Shown one piece after another: positions 38,272-47,767 of a stretch of DNA of 64,000 nucleotides. Below the pieces are notes generated by a model. That model ran no database searches and was not told the DNA's origin. It saw only the letters and a program-made list of their open reading frames with translations. Every line of letters starts with the position of its first letter. Position 1 is the stretch's first letter. A program made the translations under genes and the position numbers. Source of the DNA: Halovivax gelatinilyticus (lineage in GTDB: Archaea > Halobacteriota > Halobacteria > Halobacteriales > Natrialbaceae); contig NZ_CP101322.1 of NCBI RefSeq assembly GCF_024300625.1, positions 1,315,992 to 1,379,991 of the forward strand, written 5' to 3'.

Positions 38272-38598
38272 TCACTCTTCCCGACGAAGCCGCTCGCGAC
38301 GGCGTTCGAACTCCTCGTCCGAGAGGTCGCCGCGGGCGTAGGCGATTCGTAACTCTTCGAGGGCCGCATCGGTCGACTCGCCGCGTCGAAACGCGCTGAT
38401 AAGTAGGTAGCCGACGCCGACGACGAGGGCGATCAGTACGAGCCACGAGAAGAGTGGCCACCAGCCCGTTCCGTTCCACATTCCGCCGTGACCGGCGCCC
38501 ATCAACGGCCACATGAGGACCATGCCGATCAGGGGAACGAGCAAGAAGAGCGCCACGATCACCAGTATCACCCGGAGGATAGCATCATCGGAAGTCAT
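38272..38598 (-). CDS. SHOCT-domain membrane protein
   Basis: 108 residues from ATG at 38598. Two membrane segments (about 8-30 and 44-66) separated by a Gly/Trp-rich loop ([14 protein letters not shown]), then a C-terminal SHOCT motif ([21 protein letters not shown]). First gene of the operon with the copper ATPase. SHOCT domains usually accompany other functions; here metal handling is inferred from context. Confidence 0.88.
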   Translation of the reverse strand: MTSDDAILRVILVIVALFLLVPLIGMVLMWPLMGAGHGGMWNGTGWWPLFSWLVLIALVVGVGYLLISAFRRGESTDAALEELRIAYARGDLSDEEFERRRERLRREE

Positions 38599-38728
38599 CG
38601 TATGAACGTATGCGATGTGGGATAAAGAACCCGGAGACCGTTCGCACGGATCGTCGCGTCTCACAGGGTCCGTCGGTCGGGAAACGTAACACGTAGGGAC
38701 ACCTGCCGACAATGACGACGTAACTCCC

Positions 38729-39295
38729 GTGACTCGAACCAGACTCGACGTCGCCGTCAGCGTCCTCGTCGGGGTTATCGTCCTCATCGGTATCGGTGCC
38801 GCATGGCAAACCTACCGCCAGGCCCAGGCGCACGGCCAGATGATGGGCCACAGCACGGTTGTCCACGGACCCCATCCGGTCTGGATTCTCTTCGGAACGC
38901 TCCTCGTCGCCGGAGCCATCGGCGGAATCTACTGGTTGGTTCGCGATCAGGTTCGCGACGACGGCGACCGCACGACGCCGCGTGCAGATCCCGCGAACCG
39001 ACACGACGAAAACGACGCCGCAGCGAGTCAACCCGACGACGAACCGTCGGCGGCTTCCGCCGCCGGGGTTCGATCATCCGTCCTGGACGTCCTTCCGGAG
39101 GACGAACGGCGCATCCTCGAACCGGTGATCGATTCACCAGGGTTGACCCAGATCGCCCTGCGCGACCGCGCGGACTTCTCGAAGAGCAAGGTCAGTCAGA
39201 CGGTAACCGACCTCGAAAAACGCGGATTGCTCTACCGCGAGCCCCAGGGGCGGACCTACCGCGTCTATCCAGCCGACGACCTCGACGAGCGGTGA
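38729..39295 (+). CDS. Membrane-bound winged-helix (MarR-like) regulator
   Basis: 188 residues from GTG at 38729. Two N-terminal membrane helices (about 8-27 and 48-68) enclose a His/Met-rich exterior loop (AHGQMMGHSTVVHGPH), a possible metal-sensing loop. An acidic linker and a C-terminal winged helix follow (about 118-185; LTQIALRDRADFSKSKVSQT). It diverges from the SHOCT-ATPase operon, so it likely regulates that operon. Confidence 0.85.
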   Translation: MTRTRLDVAVSVLVGVIVLIGIGAAWQTYRQAQAHGQMMGHSTVVHGPHPVWILFGTLLVAGAIGGIYWLVRDQVRDDGDRTTPRADPANRHDENDAAASQPDDEPSAASAAGVRSSVLDVLPEDERRILEPVIDSPGLTQIALRDRADFSKSKVSQTVTDLEKRGLLYREPQGRTYRVYPADDLDER

Positions 39296-39467
39296 GTGCG
39301 AATCGAACTGTCGAGGCCGTAGGCGAGCCCGTCGTCGAGCGGGTGCACGAACGATCTCGTCCGCCAGAGACGGTTAGAAGCGAGTAGAAACGTTCTCGAA
39401 CGGTCTACTCGGCGAGTTCACGACGACGAGTCCTACTACGACCGCGCCGTACGATCGACCGAGTACC

Positions 39468-39770
39468 ATGACAGCACTACGACTCTCGATCGCCGCGATC
39501 GTCATCCTCGGCTTGCTCGGCGGGATCGCACTGGTAAGTGCAGACGGCCAATCAGATGCAACCGTGATCGACTGGATGCACGACGGCATCGCCGATCACG
39601 TCCCGGGTGATCACCACAGTGGCGATCACACAACCCACCACGACGGTTCGCACGCCCAATATCACGAGAAACACCACGACGGTTCACACGCCCAATATCA
39701 CGATGAACACCACGACGGAACGCACGTCCCGGGCGAACATCACCAGGACGGCGGAGAGTGCGTGACCTGA
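39468..39770 (+). CDS. His-rich exported protein, likely metal-binding
   Basis: 100 residues. Signal peptide (about 1-25, LSIAAIVILGLLGGIALV) followed by a mature part with tandem HHDG(S/T)HAQYH-type repeats and many His pairs. Probably binds copper or zinc outside the cell. It belongs to the metal cluster at 36-40.3 kb. Confidence 0.8.
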   Translation: MTALRLSIAAIVILGLLGGIALVSADGQSDATVIDWMHDGIADHVPGDHHSGDHTTHHDGSHAQYHEKHHDGSHAQYHDEHHDGTHVPGEHHQDGGECVT

Positions 39771-39818
39771 TCCAGCATCTGTGTAGCGGGGGTCGAGTCG
39801 ATGCGTAACTCGCTCGCG

Positions 39819-40322
39819 TCAAATCTCGTCGAAGACGTCGGTCTCGCCGTCGGCGTAGAACTCGTAGATCGTCCAGGTTTCGTCCTTCGAGCCGCCCATC
39901 CCCGGCGATCCCGCCGGCATGCCGGGAAGGGCGATGCCGACCGAATCGGTCTCGGTTTCCAGGTACTCCTGGATCGGTTCGACCGGTAGGTGACCCTCGA
40001 AAACAGAGCCGTCGAGGACGAGCGTGTGACAGCTTCGAAGCGTCGACGGAACGCCGAGGTCCGCTTTTCGTTCGAGTAACGCCGGTTGATCGTCGAGCAC
40101 CTCGACCGCGAGATCCGCGTCGAGGTGATCTTCGAGGTAGGGCTGGTACTCGTCGCAACAAGCGCAGGTTGGTCCCTGGTACTGCGTTGCGGTGTCGGCG
40201 GCGAGATTCCCGTCGAGGTCGGACGAGGGTGGGTCCGAACCGTCGCCGATACAGCCCGCGACGCCGAGTCCGACCGTCGACGCGCCGAGTGCGAGGAGCG
40301 TCCGTCTGGTGGTATTAATCAT
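39819..40322 (-). CDS. DUF411-family Tat lipoprotein (copper/metal-binding)
   Basis: 167 residues from ATG at 40322. Twin-arginine signal (TTRRTLLALG) with a lipobox ending in AGC near residue 25. The mature part has the DUF411 pattern: CACCDEYQPYLEDHL near 50, a conserved LRSCHTLVLDG near 97, and GLPGMPAGSPGM-like glycine turns near the end (here IALPGMPAGSPGMGG). DUF411 proteins accompany copper resistance genes. Confidence 0.9.
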   Translation of the reverse strand: MINTTRRTLLALGASTVGLGVAGCIGDGSDPPSSDLDGNLAADTATQYQGPTCACCDEYQPYLEDHLDADLAVEVLDDQPALLERKADLGVPSTLRSCHTLVLDGSVFEGHLPVEPIQEYLETETDSVGIALPGMPAGSPGMGGSKDETWTIYEFYADGETDVFDEI

Positions 40323-40533
40323 GGGTGAGTGGCCGTTGAATCGATCGATAACGGTAAGATACCGTTCCTCGTGTATGAGTGGCCCGTCCCGTTCCTGCAT
40401 GGTGGGAACGTCGCGAGACGGACCCGACCGATTCGATGGGAAAGTCGGGTTCCGGAACGCGGAAGTAGATAAGTTCTAGTTGTATTAGAACAAGTTAGAT
40501 GGTGTTATGTGATCCGTCCGTCGAGTGGAGTCT

Positions 40534-41040
40534 ATGTCCACTGAGGACCCATCGCGTCGATCAGCGACGCTCGCGGACTCGTACACGGAGATGAGCGAGA
40601 TTCTGATGCCGAACCACACGAACAACCTCGGGCGAGCCCTCGGCGGGTCGATCCTCCACTGGATGGATATCTGCGGAGCCATCGCCGCCCGGCGGTTTGC
40701 CAACCGCCAGGTCGTCACCGCCGCCATGGATCACGTCGACTTCATCGCCCCGATCGACCTCGGCGATGTCGTGACGATCACGGCCTACGTCTTCGACACC
40801 GGCCGGACGAGCATGGACGTCACCGTCGATGTCCGAGCCGAGCGGCCGAATCGTCGGGAGCGAATCGACGCGGCGACCTCGTTCTTCAGCTTCGTCGCGC
40901 TCGATTCGGACGAACTGCCGACCGCCGTACCGGCGCTTCGCTGTCCGACCGAAGACCAGCGAGCGAAGCGAGAGGCCGCCCGTTCGGCGCGACTCGAGCG
41001 CAGGCAGGCGCTCGCCGAGCGGGGAGACCGTCACGAGTGA
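40534..41040 (+). CDS. Acyl-CoA thioesterase (hotdog fold)
   Basis: 168 residues from ATG at 40534 (a GTG three codons upstream is possible). It hydrolyses acyl-CoA esters. MPNHTNNLGRALGGSILHWM followed by a DHVDFIAPI strand is the HotDog/BFIT-type signature. A charged C-terminal helix (RARSARLERRQAL-like) follows. Substrate unknown. Confidence 0.9.
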   Translation: MSTEDPSRRSATLADSYTEMSEILMPNHTNNLGRALGGSILHWMDICGAIAARRFANRQVVTAAMDHVDFIAPIDLGDVVTITAYVFDTGRTSMDVTVDVRAERPNRRERIDAATSFFSFVALDSDELPTAVPALRCPTEDQRAKREAARSARLERRQALAERGDRHE

Positions 41041-41247
41041 TGGTACAACCGACCCATGAAGACAATTTAATTTGTCGTAGTACAATTTGACTTGGTAAAC
41101 TTTATGTGGTGGGCCCCGGCACCGAGTACTGCGGCACGTAGATACCCTCGTCCGAGACGAGCCGAACCGACGCGGCCAGTGACGACGCTGTCGCTCGCCG
41201 CGACGGTGCGAAACCCGTCTCCCTCGAACTCCGAATCAGACACGACC
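41041..41247 (+). promoter_or_regulatory. Promoter and leader of the nrdAB genes
   Basis: AAACTTTATG at about 41097-41106 is a good TATA region. If so, the mRNA leader is over 100 nt, unusually long for a haloarchaeon, and contains an early in-frame ATG (41104) followed by low-complexity codons. ATG at 41248 gives the expected protein start. No known riboswitch recognised. Confidence 0.45.
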
Positions 41248-43701
41248 ATGACTCAGCACCCAACGCAGACGATCCCATCGATCGAATCGATACTCGATCG
41301 CGCGAAGACCGGCGTCGAGACGGTCCTACCGTGCGAGCGGCGCGACGAACTCGTCGCCGAGATCGAACGCACCAGCTACGACGGCGCTTCGACCGAAGAA
41401 GTGTACGACAGCGTCCTTCAGGCGCTCTCTGCGCGCGTCGAACGCGACCCCGAATATGGGCAACTCGCGGCAGCGGTCGCTCGCGAGCGACACTACCGCG
41501 AAGTACTCGGGATGGTGGCCGACGGATCCGATCTCGATCGGCGCTACCGCGATACGTTCGTATCGAACCTGGAGCACGGCGTCGAACGCGGGCGGCTCGA
41601 CGATCGGCTCCTGACGCGCTTCGATCTCGACGAGCTGGCGTCGGCGCTCGCGATCGAGCGCGACGAGTCGCTCGACTACCTGGCCCTCGAGACGCTCACC
41701 CAGCGGTACTTCCTTCGGATCGACGCCGACGAACCGCCGCTCGAACTCCCGCAGGCGTTCTGGATGCGCGTCGCGATGGGCCTCGCGATCGACGAAGACG
41801 AGCCGACGCGGCGCGCCCGGTCGTTCTACGACGTGCTCTCGAAGCTGGAGTTCGTTCCCTCGACACCGACCCTCTTTCACAGTGGGACAGTTCACCCGCA
41901 ACTCTCGTCGTGTTACCTGACGACCGTTCCCGACGACCTCGAAGAGATCTTCGAGGCGTACAAACACCACGCGCTGCTCTCGAAGTGGAGCGGCGGCCTC
42001 GGCAACGACTGGACGAACCTCAGGGCGGCCGGGGCGATGATCGAGTCGACCGGCGTCGAATCGACCGGCGTCGTCCCGTTTCTCCGGATCAGCAACGACG
42101 TAACGTCGGCGATCAACCGGTCGGGAAAACGACGCGGTGCCGCCTGCGCCTACCTGGCGTGCTGGCACCTCGACTTCCCGGCCTTCCTCGACCTCAAGCG
42201 AAACACGGGCGACGAACGTCGCCGGACACCGGACATGAACACGGCCGCGTGGGTCCCGGACCTGTTCGTCAAACGGGTTCGACGCGACGAGGAGTGGACG
42301 CTCTTTAGCCCCGACGAGGTTCCGGACCTACACGAGCTGTCGGGCGAGGCGTTCGAAACGCGATACCGCGAGTACGAACGTCTGGCCGACGCGGACGAAC
42401 TCAGGCGATACGAGCGCGTCGAGGCGCGGTCGCTCTGGCGGACGATGCTCACCCGTCTCTTCGAGACCGGCCATCCCTGGATCACCTTCAAGGACCCCTG
42501 CGTCGTTCGCTCGCCACAGGACCACGTCGGAACGGTCCACTCGTCGAACCTCTGTACGGAGATCACGCTCAACACGAGCGCGGACGAACACGCCGTCTGC
42601 AACCTCGGGAGCGTCAACTACGCCGCTCACGTCCGAAACGGCGAACTCGACCGCACACACCTCGCTGAGACGGTCGAGACGGCGATGCGAATGCTCGACA
42701 ACGTCGTCGACCTGTGTTTCTACCCGACCGAGGAAGCCGCCCGCTCGAACGAGCGCCACCGGCCGGTCGGGCTCGGGACGATGGGCTTTCACGACGCGTT
42801 GATGCAACTGGATATTCCACTGGCCTCAGAGCGAGCGCTCGAAACGGCCAACCGCTGGCAGGAGTTCGTCTCCTACCACGCGATCAAAAACTCCGCGACG
42901 CTCGCCAAAGAGCGCGGGACCTACCCCTCCTACGAGGGATCAAAGTGGGATCGGGGGCTTCTCCCCCAGGATACGGTCGACCGACTCGAAGCCGAGCGCG
43001 GTCACGAGATTCCCACCGACCGCGAGGAGACCCTGCCGTGGGACGACGTCCGCGACCGCGTCGACGAGTTCGGGGTTCGAAACTCGAACACGATGGCGAT
43101 CGCGCCGACGGCAACGATTTCGACCATCGCCGGCACCACACCCTCGATCGAGCCGATCTACTCGAACCTTCACGTGAAGTCGAATATGAGCGGCGACTTC
43201 ACGATCGTCAACGAGCACCTCGTCTCCGACCTGGACGAGCGCGGCCTCTGGGACGACGAGATGGTCGACCGGCTCACTTACTACGACGGCTCGGTCCAGG
43301 AGATCGACGCCGTCCCGGACGCGCTCAAAGAACGGTATCGCGGCGCGTTCGAGATCGACCCGCGTCACTTGCTCCGCCTGACCGCCCACCGCCAGACCTG
43401 GATCGACCAGTCCGTCTCGCACACCGTCTTCTTCCCCTCGACCGACGGCTCACTGCTCGCCGACGTCTACGAGAGGGCCTGGGAACTCGGCCTCAAGACG
43501 ACCTACTACCTCCGGACGCTCGGCGCCACCCAGATCGAGAAGTCGACGCTCGATCCGACGGAGTACGAGAAGACTCAGCACCGAGACGAGTTCGATTCCA
43601 ACCATCGAGACGTGTTCAGTTCCGACGAACGCGACGCGTGCGACCGACAGAGCGGAGAACTGCACACCGTCGACGATCCGACCTGCGAATCCTGTCAGTA
43701 A
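41248..43701 (+). CDS. nrdA: Ribonucleotide reductase large (alpha) subunit, class I
   Basis: 817 residues. Reduces ribonucleotides to deoxyribonucleotides. Seen: an N-terminal ATP-cone-like region; the first redox cysteine in SSCYLTTV; the catalytic site NLCTEITL with thiyl Cys and Glu; the partner cysteine in AVCNLGSVN; PTATISTIAGTTPS near 620; and C-terminal shuttle cysteines (CESCQ). The small subunit follows after 10 bases. Confidence 0.95.
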   Translation: MTQHPTQTIPSIESILDRAKTGVETVLPCERRDELVAEIERTSYDGASTEEVYDSVLQALSARVERDPEYGQLAAAVARERHYREVLGMVADGSDLDRRYRDTFVSNLEHGVERGRLDDRLLTRFDLDELASALAIERDESLDYLALETLTQRYFLRIDADEPPLELPQAFWMRVAMGLAIDEDEPTRRARSFYDVLSKLEFVPSTPTLFHSGTVHPQLSSCYLTTVPDDLEEIFEAYKHHALLSKWSGGLGNDWTNLRAAGAMIESTGVESTGVVPFLRISNDVTSAINRSGKRRGAACAYLACWHLDFPAFLDLKRNTGDERRRTPDMNTAAWVPDLFVKRVRRDEEWTLFSPDEVPDLHELSGEAFETRYREYERLADADELRRYERVEARSLWRTMLTRLFETGHPWITFKDPCVVRSPQDHVGTVHSSNLCTEITLNTSADEHAVCNLGSVNYAAHVRNGELDRTHLAETVETAMRMLDNVVDLCFYPTEEAARSNERHRPVGLGTMGFHDALMQLDIPLASERALETANRWQEFVSYHAIKNSATLAKERGTYPSYEGSKWDRGLLPQDTVDRLEAERGHEIPTDREETLPWDDVRDRVDEFGVRNSNTMAIAPTATISTIAGTTPSIEPIYSNLHVKSNMSGDFTIVNEHLVSDLDERGLWDDEMVDRLTYYDGSVQEIDAVPDALKERYRGAFEIDPRHLLRLTAHRQTWIDQSVSHTVFFPSTDGSLLADVYERAWELGLKTTYYLRTLGATQIEKSTLDPTEYEKTQHRDEFDSNHRDVFSSDERDACDRQSGELHTVDDPTCESCQ

Positions 43702-43711
43702 CTTACGAACC

Positions 43712-44704
43712 ATGCCACTGCTAGACACCGACGCCGAACACGACCCGAACAAGATACTGCCGATCGAGTACGACTGGGCCCGCGAGTACTACGTCGCCGG
43801 CGTGGCCAACAACTGGACCCCGGAAGAGATTCCGATGGGAGACGACGTCACCCAGTGGCGAGGGGACGCCCTCACCGACGCCGAGCGCCAGCTCGTCGAG
43901 TGGAACCTCGGGTTCTTCTCGACGGCCGAATCGCTCACCGCGAACAACCTCGTCCTCGCCGTCTACGACCACGTCACGGCCCCGGAGTGTCGCCAGTACC
44001 TCCTCCGGCAGGCCTACGAGGAGGCGATCCACACGGACACGTTCATTTACTGCTGTGACTCGCTCGGCTTCGAGCCGGAGTACCTCTACGGGATGTACGA
44101 CCGAATCCCGTCGATCGCCGAGAAAGACGAATTCGTCGTCGACATGACGCGCGTTGTCGACTCCCCGGACTTTTCCATACAGACGGACGAGGACGTTCTG
44201 GACTTCCTGCGCGATCTCGTCGGCTTCTACGTCGTCATGGAGGGGATCTTCTTCTACGCCGGATTCGCGATGATGCTCGGACTGAAGCGCCGGAACAGGA
44301 TGGTCGGCATCGGCCAGCAGTTCGAGTACATCCTCCGAGACGAGTCTCTCCACGTGGGGTTCGGCGTCGAACTCATCGACGGGATCCGGGTCGAGCACCC
44401 CGATGCCTGGACGGACGCGTTCGAAAGGGAGGTGATCGACCTGCTCACCGAAGCCGTCGAACTGGAGAAGATTTACGCCCGCGAGGCGTGCCCCGAGGAC
44501 GTTCTCGGGATGAGTAGCGAACAGTTCTGTGAGTACGTCGAACACGTCGCAGACCGCCGGCTCCGACAGCTCGGCCTGCCGACCCAGTACGGGACCGACA
44601 ATCCGTTCCCGTGGATGACAGAGCAGGTGGATCTGAACAAGGAGAAGAACTTCTTCGAAACGCAGGTGACCGAGTACCAGAGCGGCGGCCGACTCGACTG
44701 GTAG
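43712..44704 (+). CDS. nrdB: Ribonucleotide reductase small (beta) subunit, class Ic-like
   Basis: 330 residues. Di-metal ferritin-fold subunit. Ligands visible: E73 (TAESLTANN), E104 and H107 (EEAIHTDTF), the MEGIFFYAGF helix, and RDESLHVGF. The residue corresponding to the radical Tyr (four after H107) is F111, and the first ligand is Glu rather than Asp. This is the combination that defines class Ic R2 proteins with a Mn/Fe cofactor, as first described in Chlamydia. It is the second gene of the nrd operon. Confidence 0.95.
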   Translation: MPLLDTDAEHDPNKILPIEYDWAREYYVAGVANNWTPEEIPMGDDVTQWRGDALTDAERQLVEWNLGFFSTAESLTANNLVLAVYDHVTAPECRQYLLRQAYEEAIHTDTFIYCCDSLGFEPEYLYGMYDRIPSIAEKDEFVVDMTRVVDSPDFSIQTDEDVLDFLRDLVGFYVVMEGIFFYAGFAMMLGLKRRNRMVGIGQQFEYILRDESLHVGFGVELIDGIRVEHPDAWTDAFEREVIDLLTEAVELEKIYAREACPEDVLGMSSEQFCEYVEHVADRRLRQLGLPTQYGTDNPFPWMTEQVDLNKEKNFFETQVTEYQSGGRLDW

Positions 44705-44705
44705 C

Positions 44706-45077
44706 TCACCCGTTCATCGCCCCGCCGACCGCCCCCGCGATCGCGCTCTCGATGGCCATGACGAACGCGACGAAGAACGCGACCAGCAGGATGCCGAGCC
44801 CCGCCAGCCCGCCGACGATCGCGCCGACCGGGCCCAGGGCGAGACTCCCGATACCGACCGCGAGCGCCAGCACGACCCCCGCGACGATCGCACCGAGGCC
44901 ACCGGCGAGCAATCCGTGCCAGGCGCCCCGTCCCAGCCCGCCGCCGGCCATGTAACCGGCGACGAATCCGCCGAGCAGTCCCGCGACGAGCTGGCCGAAG
45001 ACCGGAACCGAGAGCCCGAGGATCGAGGCGACGGTGATGACGAGAAAGCCGACGATCACGGCGCGCCAGTCAGTCAT
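44706..45077 (-). CDS. DUF5518-like membrane protein
   Basis: 123 residues from ATG at 45077: four Gly/Ala-rich hydrophobic segments with the GGFVAGYMAGGG pattern common in haloarchaeal DUF5518 proteins. Function unknown. It converges on nrdB with a 1-base gap. Confidence 0.82.
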   Translation of the reverse strand: MTDWRAVIVGFLVITVASILGLSVPVFGQLVAGLLGGFVAGYMAGGGLGRGAWHGLLAGGLGAIVAGVVLALAVGIGSLALGPVGAIVGGLAGLGILLVAFFVAFVMAIESAIAGAVGGAMNG

Positions 45078-45223
45078 GGTGAGAGTGAGGGCTGGTGCTG
45101 GCAAAAGGCCGTCGTTGATCCTCGCGTACGCGAGTCGGTTATCGTCCAGTCAGGACCTTTCGTCCAGTCTGGACCGCCGGCGCCAACGGACGCGCTTTTA
45201 TGAGCGCCGCCCGTAGCGACGGT

Positions 45224-46267
45224 ATGATTTTCGAGGACCTTCCGACGACGCCGACGTCGGAAGAGCTGATCGACAAGGCGTTCTCACGGGCGTCACGAGC
45301 CGGTCGGGCCCAGCAGGGCCTGGACGCCCAGCAGTCGATGCTGCAGACGGCGGGCAACATCATCTCCGATAACCTAGAAAACGTCGTGACCGCCTGGCCC
45401 GACTTCGAGTACGACGTCGACCCGTTCTACACGGAACTGGCCGAGGCTATTCTCGCCTCGATCACGCTCGGACCCGAAGCGGACGACCCCGAGGACGAAC
45501 GAACCGGCGTCGACGGACTCCGGCAGGCGCTCTCGCGGGTGACCTGGGCGTCGAGACAGACCGCGGAGATCCAGCGCGAGTACCAGTCGAAGCTCCGGAA
45601 GACGGACGTCGACACCGCCAGAAAGCACAGAAAGCAGGCGTTCGCGCGACTGGCCGACGTCGTCGAGCAGGTCGACCCGGACCTCCGGGCGATCAACGAC
45701 GCCCGAAACGCCCTCCGGGACCTCCCGGAGATCAACCCGGACGAGCCGACGATCGTCGTCGCCGGCTATCCGAACGTCGGCAAGTCGTCGTTCGTCAACG
45801 ACGTGACCAACGCCCGCGGCGAGACCGCGAGCTACCCGTTCACGACGAAGGGAGTCGGCCTCGGCCACCTCGAACGCGATCACATCCGCTATCAGCTGGT
45901 TGACACGCCCGGCCTGCTCGATCGACCGGCCGAAGAGCGAAACGAGATCGAATCCCAGGCGGTCAGCGCCATCGAGCACCTCGCCGACTGCGTGCTGGTG
46001 TTTCTGGACCCGAGCGGCTCCTGTGGCTACCCGATCGACAGCCAGCTCGAACTGCGCGACTCGGTCGTCCGACAGTTCGACGCCCTCGACGTTCCCGTCC
46101 TGACGATCGCGAACAAAGCGGATCGGTTCGATCCCGACGACGCCTCGATCCCCGACCTCGACGCCGACTACCACATGAGCGTCGAGACCGGCGAGCACGT
46201 CGAGGCGGTGCTCGAGGCGGCCATCGAGGCGATCGGCTACGAGCCGGAGCTGCCGTTCGAGAGCTAA
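45224..46267 (+). CDS. NOG1-like GTPase
   Basis: 347 residues from ATG at 45224. A helical N-terminal domain (about 1-165) precedes a G domain: G1 GYPNVGKSS (about 179-187), G3 DTPG, G4 NKAD. The family acts in ribosome assembly (large subunit) in eukaryotes; archaeal members are assumed to be similar. Confidence 0.93.
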   Translation: MIFEDLPTTPTSEELIDKAFSRASRAGRAQQGLDAQQSMLQTAGNIISDNLENVVTAWPDFEYDVDPFYTELAEAILASITLGPEADDPEDERTGVDGLRQALSRVTWASRQTAEIQREYQSKLRKTDVDTARKHRKQAFARLADVVEQVDPDLRAINDARNALRDLPEINPDEPTIVVAGYPNVGKSSFVNDVTNARGETASYPFTTKGVGLGHLERDHIRYQLVDTPGLLDRPAEERNEIESQAVSAIEHLADCVLVFLDPSGSCGYPIDSQLELRDSVVRQFDALDVPVLTIANKADRFDPDDASIPDLDADYHMSVETGEHVEAVLEAAIEAIGYEPELPFES

Positions 46268-46349
46268 CGCCAATCACGGAGCGCCGTCGAAGTAGCCGCG
46301 TCGGTCGGAGAAGACGGGACAGGCGAGAAACGAGTGGTACACCGAGTGC

Positions 46350-46850
46350 TTACACCGGCCAACCAGGGAGCGAGGGAGTCTCACCCTCCCAACGAATCGA
46401 ATCGATTGCCGACGGGAGCTGCTGCAGTCGCTCATCGAGCACGGAAAGCGGGTGCGAATCGAGAAACGACGCGCTGTAGCGATCGACGGCTGCGTCTTCG
46501 AAATTGAGCTGAACGTGACACGGTCCGAGATCGGCGTGGTCGGCATCTCGATGGAAGCCGAGCATAACGTTGCGCTCCGGTTCGATCCAGTTGATGCGGT
46601 AGTATTCGTGGTCGACACCGGTCGGGTACCAGAACCGAAGTTCCAGTCGTGCGCGGTCCGCGTCGGCGGGGTCGCCAAGAAACGTTGTCGGCGCGACATC
46701 CGCGATCACGTACCGCGGCCGTCGGCGAGACGGGCGAAAGCGCACGTTCTCGCAGCCGGCCTGTTTCGTTACTCGGGCGTGGACGTCTCGGAGGAGAGTG
46801 CGCTGTGTATATCGGTCGCGACCAGCAAGAAAAATCATCGGGAGAGTCAC
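46350..46850 (-). CDS. TumE-like (DUF6516-clan) protein, possible toxin of a two-gene module
   Basis: 166 residues from GTG at 46850, directly after the TAG of the HTH gene. An N-terminal basic stretch is followed by a compact domain: ELRFWYPTGVDHEYYRINW, then GFHRDADHADLGPCHVQL. The ending is near SIRWEGETPSLPGW. Small proteins of this shape follow DUF7342-like HTH genes in haloarchaea, and the layout recalls antitoxin-toxin TumA/TumE pairs. The family call and toxin role are inference. Confidence 0.55.
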   Translation of the reverse strand: MTLPMIFLAGRDRYTQRTLLRDVHARVTKQAGCENVRFRPSRRRPRYVIADVAPTTFLGDPADADRARLELRFWYPTGVDHEYYRINWIEPERNVMLGFHRDADHADLGPCHVQLNFEDAAVDRYSASFLDSHPLSVLDERLQQLPSAIDSIRWEGETPSLPGWPV

Positions 46851-47402
46851 CTAGCTCGTGGCGCGGTCTGTCGCGTCGGTCGTTCGCTCGCGAGCAGACT
46901 CGACATCCGAGTAGAGTTCCAGGGCGTGTTTGATGAGACGGCGGTCCGCCTCGTTTTCACGCCAGAACGCGATCACGTCACGACGCTTACGGAGCTGTTC
47001 GCTCGAGAGGGTACAGTCGGCGAGCGTCTGTTCGAGATCTTCCCACGTCTCGACGTCGTACGTTTCCTGCCACTCCTCGATCTCCCTGGTAATCGCCGCT
47101 AATTCGTCACGAAGGTCCTCGCGCGCGTTCTTTTCTATGAGCATGCGGATTTCGTCGAAGAGTAACTGCGTGTGATCGGGCTGGTAGAGCGTCCTCTCGC
47201 CGGCCTCGACGCGGCACAAGACGCCCTCCTCGACGAGATCCTGTACTTCGTCGTTCGTCGTACTCCAGGCCGCATCCGCCCGGTCGCTGATCCAGTTGAT
47301 CGATCGGGGTTCGCGGAGCGTGGTAGCGATCGCTCGAATGCGTTCGCGGGCGCTCATCGACTCGGTCCACGACTGTACCCCATTTTGGGAGGACTCGGAC
47401 AT
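46851..47402 (-). CDS. DUF7342-like HTH regulator, upstream partner of the TumE-like gene
   Basis: 183 residues from ATG at 47402 with AGAGGTG at Shine-Dalgarno distance. Winged helix at about 15-75 (REPRSINWISDRADAAWSTT, then QDLVEEGVLCRVEAGERTLY), followed by a long coiled-coil-rich region (about 85-170). A TATA-like ACATATATG lies upstream. It forms a two-gene unit with the next gene. Confidence 0.8.
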   Translation of the reverse strand: MSESSQNGVQSWTESMSARERIRAIATTLREPRSINWISDRADAAWSTTNDEVQDLVEEGVLCRVEAGERTLYQPDHTQLLFDEIRMLIEKNAREDLRDELAAITREIEEWQETYDVETWEDLEQTLADCTLSSEQLRKRRDVIAFWRENEADRRLIKHALELYSDVESARERTTDATDRATS

Positions 47403-47767
47403 CCGTGCCACCTCTACCGGCAGTGTTCGCACTATATTCGCATATATGTTTGTATTCTCTTGAATAGTCAAGAGTGTTTGCGAGCACGGCCACGCTTCTG
47501 GTGACACGCCGGATCGGAGGAATCTGCAGACGGAACAGGCCACGTGCATAGAGTCGTTCGGAAGACGACGTCCCATGACTGAGCAGAGCGAAGCTAAGCG
47601 GGAACGAAGTTCCCGCGAGGTCAGCGGGACGTACGCCCCGCCAGACTCCGCGAGGGCCGCGAGACCGTCGGTCTCGCCTGATGACGAGAGGGTCTGTTTT
47701 TCGAATTACATGACCCCAGTCGGTTCACCGAAACAGCACCACCCTTTTTGCGCTCGACACCGTCTCT
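47403..47767. other. Intergenic region with two perfect GC hairpins
   Basis: Two perfect 8-bp hairpins with 3-nt loops: GCGGGAAC-GAA-GTTCCCGC (47598-47616) and GCGAGACC-GTC-GGTCTCGC (47659-47677), the second followed by a T-tract (GGTCTGTTTTTC). They may end transcription or shape a leader for the next gene. No protein gene called. Confidence 0.5.

Noticed and set aside
41092-41247. N-terminal extension of NrdA from an earlier ATG
   Set aside because: The added 52 residues are Arg/Pro/Ser low-complexity and start inside the likely TATA region; ATG 41248 gives the expected start.
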